This document shows positions 17,498-26,700 of a stretch of 64,000 nucleotides of DNA, one piece after another. This DNA comes from Pollutiaquabacter aromativorans (GTDB lineage: Bacteria; Bacteroidota; Bacteroidia; AKYH767-A; 2013-40CM-41-45), in NCBI GenBank assembly GCA_049177215.1, contig CP185379.1, forward strand, positions 3,534,001 through 3,598,000, given 5' to 3'. The notes beneath the pieces were generated by a model, which was given only the letters and a program-made list of their open reading frames with translations, was not told the origin of the DNA and did no database searches. The position numbers were made by a program, and so were the translations under genes. Each line of letters starts with the position of its first letter. Position 1 is the stretch's first letter.

Positions 17498-18457
17498 ATG
17501 AGACTCGGAGTCGATATCATGGGAGGCGATTACGCGCCGGAACAGACGGTGCTCGGTGCCATCCAGGCACTGCGCGAACTGCCGTCGGCCGTCCGACTCG
17601 TCCTCATCGGCGACCGTCCTTCCATTCTGTCCGTACTGGAACGCGAAGGCGTTGCGGCCGATTCGTTTGAGATCGTGCACACGACGGAGGTGATCGGCAT
17701 GGCCGACCATCCCACGAAAGCCATCCAGCAGAAACCGCAATCGAGTATCGCCATCGGCTTTCAATTGCTCAAAGAAGGAAAGCTCGACTCGTTCGCCTCT
17801 GCAGGCAATACCGGCGCCATGCTCGTAGGCTCCATGTTCAGCGTGAAAGCCATTCCCGGCATCCTGCGTCCTGCGATCTCCACCTTGTTGCCGAAAGAGA
17901 ACGGCGGTTGGGGTTTGTTGCTCGATGTCGGCGTGAACGCCGATTGCAAGCCCGAAGTATTGCAGCAATTCGCCGTACTCGGTTCCCTATACGCCAAACA
18001 CGTACTCAACATCGCCGATCCGACGGTTGGCTTGATGAGCATCGGGGAGGAGGAAGAGAAGGGAAACCTGCTGGTAAAGGAGGCGCACCAGCTGATCAAA
18101 GATTCGAAAGACATCCGCTTCGTCGGCAACGTCGAAGGACGCGACCTATTCAATGAGCGCGCCGATGTGATCGTTTGCGACGGCTTCACCGGCAATGTGA
18201 TGCTGAAAGAAGCCGAGTCGTTCTTCTCGATCCTGCGTCGTCGCGGCATTCGTGATCCGTACATCGATCGTTTCGATTACGAAGACTACGGCGGCACGCC
18301 TATTCTTGGAATCAACAGTACCGTCATCATCGCCCACGGCATCAGCAAAGCGAAAGCGATCAAGAACATGATCCTGCTGTCCCGCACAGTCGTGGAAGCG
18401 AAACTCTCCGAACGCATCGCGCATGCGCTTTCCGGTTCGCGCGAAGCGGTCAGCTGA
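17498..18457 (+). CDS. plsX: Phosphate acyltransferase PlsX
   Basis: 319 residues. PlsX converts acyl-ACP to acyl-phosphate for the first acylation of glycerol-3-phosphate. The N-terminus LGVDIMGGDYAPEQTVLGA is diagnostic. SAGNTGAMLVGS and DVGVNADCKPEVLQQFAVLG are conserved family segments, and VCDGFTGNVMLK is the late conserved block. It follows rpmF by 103 bases and ends in a strong terminator. Confidence 0.97.
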   Translation: MRLGVDIMGGDYAPEQTVLGAIQALRELPSAVRLVLIGDRPSILSVLEREGVAADSFEIVHTTEVIGMADHPTKAIQQKPQSSIAIGFQLLKEGKLDSFASAGNTGAMLVGSMFSVKAIPGILRPAISTLLPKENGGWGLLLDVGVNADCKPEVLQQFAVLGSLYAKHVLNIADPTVGLMSIGEEEEKGNLLVKEAHQLIKDSKDIRFVGNVEGRDLFNERADVIVCDGFTGNVMLKEAESFFSILRRRGIRDPYIDRFDYEDYGGTPILGINSTVIIAHGISKAKAIKNMILLSRTVVEAKLSERIAHALSGSREAVS

Positions 18458-18461
18458 TCAC

Positions 18462-18498
18462 AAAAAAAAACGCCCGGTACTGCCGGGCGTTTTTTTTA
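18462..18498. terminator. Bidirectional intrinsic terminator between plsX and the bacilliredoxin gene
   Basis: Stem AACGCCCGG/CCGGGCGTT with a 5-base loop, an A-run of nine on the left and a T-run on the right. It serves both plsX and the convergent gene. Confidence 0.92.
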
Positions 18499-18509
18499 CT
18501 CCATTTCTC

Positions 18510-18926
18510 TTAGCAGAATTCTTCGAAAGCCTGTTGCAGGTGCTCGGCGATCATTTCCGCGCTGCGGCCTTCGATGTGGTGGCGTTCGATGAAGTGTACC
18601 AATTTGCCATCCTTGAAAAGGGCGATGGAAGGAGAAGAGGGTGGATAGGGAACCGTGTACTTACGAGCCTGAGCCGTGGCTTCCAGGTCCTGTCCGGCAA
18701 AAACCGTCAGCAGTTTGGACGGCTTTTTACCATGATTCAGTGCGAGTTTCACGCCCGGTCGGGCAGTACCGGCTGCACAACCACAGACCGAGTTGAGAAC
18801 CAGTAGGGTAGTGCCCTGGCTATTCGGGATCGCCTGGTCAACCGCTTCCGGAGATTTCAACTCTTCGAAGCCTACTGCGGTGAGTTCCTGGCGCATTGGA
18901 GCGCAGATGTATTCTGGATAAGGCAT
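18510..18926 (-). CDS. BrxA/BrxB family bacilliredoxin
   Basis: 138 residues with the family's CGC active site (SVCGCAAG, Cys48 and Cys50) and the N-terminal YPEYICAPMRQEL block. In organisms with bacillithiol these thioredoxin-fold proteins remove bacillithiol from S-thiolated proteins in the cytoplasm. TVFAGQDLEATAQAR and YPPSSPSIALFKDGKLV are further family blocks. It stands alone, convergent with plsX, with a TACCTTTG box 25 bases upstream. Confidence 0.9.
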   Translation of the reverse strand: MPYPEYICAPMRQELTAVGFEELKSPEAVDQAIPNSQGTTLLVLNSVCGCAAGTARPGVKLALNHGKKPSKLLTVFAGQDLEATAQARKYTVPYPPSSPSIALFKDGKLVHFIERHHIEGRSAEMIAEHLQQAFEEFC

Positions 18927-18950
18927 TTTTTAGGGTTTATAGAGGAGATG

Positions 18951-18958
18951 CAAAGGTA
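18951..18958 (-). promoter_or_regulatory. -7 box for the bacilliredoxin gene
   Basis: Minus-strand TACCTTTG, a full TAnnTTTG match, 25 bases before the ATG. Confidence 0.5.
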
Positions 18959-19144
18959 CGAACTCTGTTGTTGAAACATCTTTTTGTTCGATTTTCAACG
19001 TTTTTAGAGCTTTTTTCTTTATTCACTAACCATTTAGGGCGGGAAAAGTTCAGGCTCTTACAGTTGTGAGATTCGGGCCGGCATTGGTCTGCGGAAGCCT
19101 CCGCGCGGGGATATTTTGCCATCAAGTAAAGCCCCCCTTTGGCC

Positions 19145-19579
19145 ATGAACCGCTTAAAAACCTTCATTTTATCATTATTTCTTGGAATTTCCCTTCATTC
19201 CAGTGCACAACAGCTAAATGTGCTGGATAATAAGGTATACCGGGTGACCGCCTATAAACGGGGCGATACGGGAATCACCAGCCGCTCCAACTACGCGGAG
19301 GTCGTGCCCCCGCTGAGTATCTACATACCTAATGCCTTTACACCGAACGGTGACGGAATCAACGATGGATTTCAGGTAAAGGGCGAAGGAATCCGCGATT
19401 TCCATATCTATATCTATAACCGTTGGGGCGAAGTGATCTTCGAATCCACCAACCCGAAGCAGGCCTGGGACGGGACATTTCAAGGCCGACCGGTCGAAAT
19501 GGAAACCTACGTGTATCAGGTATTCGCCGACGGACTGGGAAAGAAATCGCGAACAGGTTCTGTAACATTGATCCGCTGA
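19145..19579 (+). CDS. Minimal secreted protein with T9SS type B (CHU_C) sorting domain
   Basis: 144 residues: a signal peptide (FILSLFLGISLHSSAQ), about 35 residues ending like the last strands of a fibronectin III domain (YRVTAYKRGDTG...SNYAEVV), then a full gliding-motility-associated C-terminal domain (IPNAFTPNGDGINDGF, IYNRWGEVIFES, AWDGTFQGRPVEMETYVYQV). Such domains normally end proteins of many hundreds of residues, so this may be an internal-deletion remnant or a genuinely small T9SS substrate. ATG 19145 begins the signal peptide. Confidence 0.85.
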   Translation: MNRLKTFILSLFLGISLHSSAQQLNVLDNKVYRVTAYKRGDTGITSRSNYAEVVPPLSIYIPNAFTPNGDGINDGFQVKGEGIRDFHIYIYNRWGEVIFESTNPKQAWDGTFQGRPVEMETYVYQVFADGLGKKSRTGSVTLIR

Positions 19580-19603
19580 ACATCGTGACCACATCAACAA
19601 TTC

Positions 19604-19632
19604 GAAAGCCATCCCCCGGGATGGCTTTCTTC
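19604..19632 (+). terminator. Terminator after the CHU_C gene
   Basis: Perfect 12-bp stem GAAAGCCATCCC/GGGATGGCTTTC with a 2-base loop. The T-run after it is short (CTTTCTT). Confidence 0.7.
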
Positions 19633-19713
19633 ATATTGGCCGTTTACCAAGCGAGCCCCGACGTTCGCCGCTTTTTGCTAATTTAGCGAACCCTAATTCC
19701 CTCTCTCCCGCCT

Positions 19714-20112
19714 ATGAGCCAAAGCCGGTATCCAGTGGTCATGCTGGTTGACGATAATGAGATCGACAACTTCGTCAACAAGAAACTGATCGAGACCGAA
19801 AAGTTCGGCGACACCGTTTTGGTGCACACGTCGGCGGTCTCCGCACTTGACGATTTGAAAAAACGCGCAAGCGAACCGGGTCAGTTGCCCGACCTGATCT
19901 TTCTCGACATCATGATGCCGAATGTCGACGGTTTCGGTTTCCTCGAAGCCTTTGACGGCTTACCCGAGCCGGTGAAGACGCGTGCGAAAGTGGTGATGTT
20001 ATCCACCTCCGAAAGTTTCAAGGACCTCAACCGCGCCAACCAGAACCGCTACGTTTATAAGTTCCTCAACAAGCCGCTGAACAAGGCGGTACTCGACGCG
20101 ATCCGCATCTAA
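19714..20112 (+). CDS. Receiver-only response regulator
   Basis: 132 residues comprising one receiver domain: acidic pair in LVDDNEID, phosphoacceptor Asp65 in FLDIMMPN, Thr/Ser in LSTSE and Lys120 in FLNKPL. There is no output domain, so it likely acts by protein contact or as a phosphate sink. It lies 21 bases before a second receiver of the same type, probably co-transcribed. No histidine kinase is adjacent; one is encoded 13 kb away. Confidence 0.92.
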   Translation: MSQSRYPVVMLVDDNEIDNFVNKKLIETEKFGDTVLVHTSAVSALDDLKKRASEPGQLPDLIFLDIMMPNVDGFGFLEAFDGLPEPVKTRAKVVMLSTSESFKDLNRANQNRYVYKFLNKPLNKAVLDAIRI

Positions 20113-20133
20113 TCGATTTTTCCCCTCTGCCGC

Positions 20134-20541
20134 ATGAGTGATTTTTCCTTCGAACGGGTATTGTTGATCGACGACAGTGAGATCGATGTGCTGGTGAACC
20201 GCCGGCTCATCGAACTGACGCGTTTTGCCCGCCAGGTTGAAGTCGCGGTTTCAGGAGAAGACGCGCTGGAACTCCTGCGCAACGCATCGGAAATGCCCGA
20301 TTGGATCTTTCTCGATATGCACCTTCCCGGCATGAACGGTCTGGAATTCCTGGAGGAGTTGTCCGTCACGGGCTACAACCATTCCCGCATCATCCTCCTC
20401 TCGGTAATGACCCGACCGGAGGATCTTCAAAAAGTTATGTCGTTTCCCGGTGTTGCGGGACAACTCGACAAACCGCTGACGCAGCAGGCGCTTCGTGATC
20501 TCGCCATGAACGGCCGCGTTTTCAATTCCGTTTCTTCCTGA
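20134..20541 (+). CDS. Receiver-only response regulator
   Basis: 135 residues: LLIDDSEID, phosphoacceptor Asp61 in FLDMHLPG, a LSVM switch position and Lys113 in QLDKPL. It is single-domain like its upstream neighbour but clearly diverged from it. Its 3' end overlaps the convergent tadA stop by 20 bases. Confidence 0.92.
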   Translation: MSDFSFERVLLIDDSEIDVLVNRRLIELTRFARQVEVAVSGEDALELLRNASEMPDWIFLDMHLPGMNGLEFLEELSVTGYNHSRIILLSVMTRPEDLQKVMSFPGVAGQLDKPLTQQALRDLAMNGRVFNSVSS

Positions 20542-20971
20542 AGAACGCCCGCATCAATTCGGCGCATTCATCTTCCAGCACTCCACCGGTGAGCACCGTT
20601 TTCGGGTGAATGAGTTCCTTTGAAAACCGTAGGAACCCACGCTTCTCGTCGCGCGTTCCGAAGACGATCCCGCCCAGTTGCGTCCAATAGCCTCCACCGG
20701 CACACATCGGGCAGGGTTCCACCGTCACGTACAACGTACATTGATCGAGGTACTTACCACCAAGGAAATTTGTGGCAGCGGTAAAGGCTTGCATCTCCGC
20801 GTGCGCCGTGGGATCGCCCAGACGCTCCGTCAGGTTGTGACCGCGCGCGATAACGCGACCCTGGCAGACGACCACCGCTCCAACCGGAACCTCATCCAGT
20901 TCGAAAGCACGCTGCGCTTCTTTCAGTGCTTCCCGCATGAACCGGGTGTGTTTTTCCGCTTTTTCGTTCAT
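20522..20971 (-). CDS. tadA: tRNA-specific adenosine deaminase (nucleoside deaminase)
   Basis: 149 residues of the cytidine-deaminase fold. Zinc and catalytic residues are present: His57 and Glu59 in TAHAEM, Cys87 and Cys90 in EPCPMCAGG. TadA converts A34 to inosine in tRNA-Arg. The blocks FLGGKYLDQCTLYVTVEP and the late FGTRDEKRGF match the Bacteroidota TadA type. It overlaps the convergent receiver gene by 20 bases at its 3' end. A guanine-deaminase-like activity is the alternative. Confidence 0.85.
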   Translation of the reverse strand: MNEKAEKHTRFMREALKEAQRAFELDEVPVGAVVVCQGRVIARGHNLTERLGDPTAHAEMQAFTAATNFLGGKYLDQCTLYVTVEPCPMCAGGGYWTQLGGIVFGTRDEKRGFLRFSKELIHPKTVLTGGVLEDECAELMRAFFRKKRN

Positions 20972-21012
20972 TTTCTGGTCCGGACATTGAAATTCCTGAT
21001 AAATGTCGTTCT

Positions 21013-21040
21013 TTTGAAGGAAACCCCTCCGCTAAATTTG
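21013..21040 (+). promoter_or_regulatory. Promoter for the outer-membrane barrel gene
   Basis: TTTG at 21013-21016 and TAAATTTG at 21033-21040, a full -7 match, with a slightly short 16-base spacer. The start codon is 30 bases downstream. Confidence 0.55.
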
Positions 21041-21070
21041 CGGTATAACTCCCATCCAAAAACCACTATC

Positions 21071-21655
21071 ATGAAAAAGACTTTTGTGAAAGTACTCGTC
21101 CTCGTGCTCCTGGCCGTGGCGGGTGCGACCGTTGCCCAAGCGCAGATCAAATATGGTCCGATGCTGGGTGCCAATCTGGCGAATATCAAAGGGGACTTCG
21201 ATGATGACAATGCCATGAAGTTCGGCATGCACATCGGCGGTGTTGTCGACATCGGTATCAGCGACAACTTCTCCATCATGCCCGGTGTGCTCTTCTCGAT
21301 GAAGGGTACCCAGAGCGATGAGGATAGCAAATACAAGTTGAATGCTAATTACATCGAGGTTCCGGTACTTGCCAAATATCAATTGGAGAGCGGCCTCAAC
21401 TTCGCTGCAGGTCCTTACCTCGGTTTGTTGATGTCGGCAAAGGCTACCGATGGCGACAACGATGTGGATGTTAAGGATTCCTTCTCCGGTACGGATATCG
21501 GTTTGAAATTCGGCATCGGCTACCAGTTGGAAAGCGGCCTCGGCTTCGGTGTCAATTACGGCATGAGTCTGACCACCATCGCCGACGACAGCGACATCGA
21601 CTCCAAGAACAATGTGATCGGAATTTCGGTCATGTACATGCTTGGCGGTGACTGA
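21071..21655 (+). CDS. Outer membrane beta-barrel protein (PorT/OmpA-like fold)
   Basis: 194 residues. Signal peptide MKKTFVKVLVLVLLAVAGATVAQAQ is followed by alternating beta strands (YGPMLGANLANIKG, FGMHIGGVVDIGISDNFSI, NYIEVPVLAKYQLESGLNFAAGPYLGLL, GIGYQLESGLGFGVNYGMSL). The pattern fits the outer-membrane beta-barrel domain common in Bacteroidota, with ten or so strands. ATG 21071 is chosen; the longer open frame upstream is noncoding and antisense to tadA. It has its own promoter and terminator, so it is monocistronic. The function is not known. Confidence 0.9.
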   Translation: MKKTFVKVLVLVLLAVAGATVAQAQIKYGPMLGANLANIKGDFDDDNAMKFGMHIGGVVDIGISDNFSIMPGVLFSMKGTQSDEDSKYKLNANYIEVPVLAKYQLESGLNFAAGPYLGLLMSAKATDGDNDVDVKDSFSGTDIGLKFGIGYQLESGLGFGVNYGMSLTTIADDSDIDSKNNVIGISVMYMLGGD

Positions 21656-21678
21656 TCGTTGATCCCATGATATTATTA

Positions 21679-21713
21679 GAACGCCGTCCCGGAAGGGGCG
21701 GCGTTCCTGTTTT
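21679..21713 (+). terminator. Terminator after the barrel gene
   Basis: 12-bp stem (GAACGCCGTCCC with GGGGCGGCGTTC, one G-U) closed by a GGAA tetraloop, followed by CTGTTTT. Confidence 0.75.
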
Positions 21714-21758
21714 AGCCCTGCGCATTTTGTACCTTCGCATTCCTATCCATCGATTTCC

Positions 21759-23504
<1,746 letters not shown>

Positions 23505-23527
23505 TCCCTGGCAGGGTGTAAAATTCA

Positions 23528-23562
23528 ACGGCCGGTCCAATTTGTGACCGGCCGTTTCGTTT
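23528..23562 (+). terminator. Terminator after aspS
   Basis: Perfect 10-bp stem ACGGCCGGTC/GACCGGCCGT with an 8-base loop, followed by TTCGTTT. Confidence 0.8.
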
Positions 23563-23702
23563 CCGGCTTATTATTCCCGGATATTTACGACCATCTTCGA
23601 GCCCTTCTGGAATTTTTCGATTAATAGCCTGCCCTGCTTTCCGCATTTCTCTCATAGTTCTACATTTAAGGACACTTCCCGCCAGCCTATCCACATCTTC
23701 CC

Positions 23703-26700
23703 ATGAAACGCCTCTCGTTTTTCATCGCCGTATTGGCCGTAGTTTTCACTTCATGCCGTCGTAACCAGGTCAGCCTGGTGCAACACAACTTCGGCGAGGA
23801 AGTCGAACAGCAACAGAACCTGGTTTTCACCTTCGATAAGGACCTCGCTCCCGATTCTCTGCAAAATGTCTGGGACTCGACGGAGTATGTACGGTTTGAG
23901 CCGAAGGTGGACGGGAAGTTCCGCTGGAACAATGCACGCGAACTGGTCTTCTCTCCTTCAACGGGCTTCGCGCCCAGTACCGATTACAAGGCTACGATTA
24001 CAGACGCCGTTTTAAAGTTGAACGGCCAGTATGGTTCGGTGGGTGAACCGAAGAGCATGGGATTTCATTCGCCTTACCTGAAGATGACCGGGGCTAACGG
24101 TTATTGGGTGGTATCCGATATGCAGCCTGGAAGAGCCGCGCTTTCGATCGCCCTGGATTTCAATTATCCGGTCGACCCGACGGCAGTATCTTCTTTACTC
24201 AAATTGAAATTGGGCGAGCGGGAGGTTTCGTACCAATTGCGCACACAGGCGCCTTCCGCCGGTTTGGAATTACTGGTCGATGGAATAGAACGTTCCTCCA
24301 TGAGTGACCTCAGCTTGAGCCTGTTGTTACAGAAAGGGCTTCCGATTCATCAGGGCACTTTCAAAACAAAGGACGATCAGCAGCTCAGTATCGCGATCCC
24401 CAATCCGGATGAACTGGAGATCACCCAGGCGATTCCCGAGACGGAGGGTATGGAGTCGCGCATCAGGGTGTTTACTACCCAGGCCATTGACCCGGAATCG
24501 ATCAGCCAAAGCGTGAGCGTAGAACCACAAGTTCCGTTCACTGCCTCGGCAACGCAGGGGGGCTTTCTGCTGAACGGGGAGTTTCAGTCGGGTACGGCCT
24601 ACACGCTTACTGTATCCACGGAACTGCGCGGTATGCTGGGCGGAAGCTTGAAGGAGGAATACAAGTCAACTGTAACCATGGGTGAGATCGAACCGGCGAT
24701 CGCGTTCATGAGCCAGAAGGGCGTTTATCTTTCTTCCGCCGGCAGCCGGAACATCGGTGTGCGCATTTCCTCGATTCCCAAAGTGCAGGTGACGGTCTGG
24801 AAGGTGTACGAGAATAACATCCTGCACTACTTGCGCTCTAGTCGTTACTCCGACTACTGGTATGATGAGGACGGCGAATATGCGAGCACTGGATCGTTCG
24901 TTTACAATACCTACGAGATCGGTTCCTATGCCGATAAGGTGTATGACCGACAGGTAGAGACGCGTGACCTGGCCAGGAAAGGCAGCCTCAACCTGCTCAA
25001 TTTATCCTTCGACGACCTCGGTGTTCACAAAGGCATTTACCTGGTAAGCATTGCTTCGACCGACGACCGCTGGATCAACGCGACCAAGCTGGTGGCTTTG
25101 TCGGATGTGGGCATGATCGTTAAGCACTCCGACAACGAGCTGGTCATATTCACGAATTCGATCCGTACAGCCGATCCGGTGCACGGTGCCCAGGTCACCC
25201 TGATGTCGTCGAACAACCAGGTGGTGGGTACGACCAGGACTGATCGCGACGGTATCGCGCGCTTTTCCAATCTGCGTAACCTCCTCGGCACTTTTGTCCC
25301 GGCCATGGTAACGGTTCGACACGACGGTGATTTCAATTACCTCTACTTCAACGATGCCCGAGTCAACACCGCACGGTACGATGTGGGCGGCCGCCGTTCC
25401 AATTCCACCGGACAGTTCGCTTTCCTTTACGGCGATCGCGATCTATACCGTCCTGGCGAGACCGTACACCTGAACACCATCGTACGCGATGAGGCCTGGA
25501 AGCCGGTGGCGGATGTGCCGGTCAAGGTGCGGCTCGTACAACCGAATGGAAAGGAATTCCGCATGGTGCGTGGTCAGCTCAGCAAGCAGGGATCCTTTTC
25601 GACCGACATTCCTGTTCCGGAGGCGGCCATGACCGGGCGCTATCACGCGGAAATCTACACGGCGAACGATGTCCTCATCGCCGGATCCGACATTCAGATC
25701 GAGGAATTCATGCCCGACCGGATCGACGTGATGGTGCAACTGTCAAAACCCTCGATCCTTTCAAACGAAGGACTGGATGTCGGCATCTCAGCCGTGAATT
25801 TCTTCGGGCCGCCTGCGGCTAACCGCCGGTATGAAGTGGAGTTCAGCGTGGTCCGCAAGGTCTTTCGCCCGAAGGGATTCGACGGATATGATTTCACCGT
25901 CAAGACCGAGAACGGAGCTGCTCTCCTGAGTAACGATCTGCACGAAGGCACGACGGATGAGAACGGCAAGGCCACCGTGGCATTCCCGGCACATCCGGAA
26001 TGGAAGGACGAAGGACTGCTCCAGGGTAACGCGTATGTAACCGTCACCGATGAGAACGGTCGCCCGGTGAACCGCACCGAAACGTTTCCGATCCATACGC
26101 AGGAGGTTTACTTCGGTGCAAAGTTGACCGAGTACTATGTCAACCGCGGCGAACGGTTCAGGATTCCGGTAGTGGCGGTGAATACCGAAGGTAAAGCGGT
26201 CGGAGCAAGCGCGAGGATCCAGGTGGTCCGTTTTGACTGGTACAGCGCGATTGAACGCGAAGAGTATGGCAGCCGTTATCGCTACATCTCGCACAAGAAG
26301 GAGCGTATGGTCTTCGATCAAACGGTCAATATTCCTGCAGCGGGTTTCGACTTCGTCTATACACCGGCGGAATCCGGCGAGTATGAGATCCGGGTCAGCG
26401 GTCCGGACGCTGAACATGGTTTCTCGAAGAACTTCTACGCGTTCGGATGGGGATATACCACCAACACGTCGTTCGAAGTAAATACCGAAGGACAAGTCGA
26501 TATGCAAGCCGACAAGGATGAATACCAGGTCGGCGATAAGGCGAAGATCCTGTTCAAGACACCGTTTAACGGTAAGCTCCTCGTCACGATCGAAACGGAT
26601 GGATTGCTGGAGCATCGGTATCTGACCACCGACAAAAAAGGCGCGGTGCTCGAGATCCCGATCAAACAGGACCTGTTGCCCAACTTCTATGTCAGCGCAA

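Noticed and set aside
20678..21070. Long N-terminal extension of the barrel protein
   Set aside because: It is antisense to tadA, and a canonical signal peptide with an upstream promoter begins at 21071.
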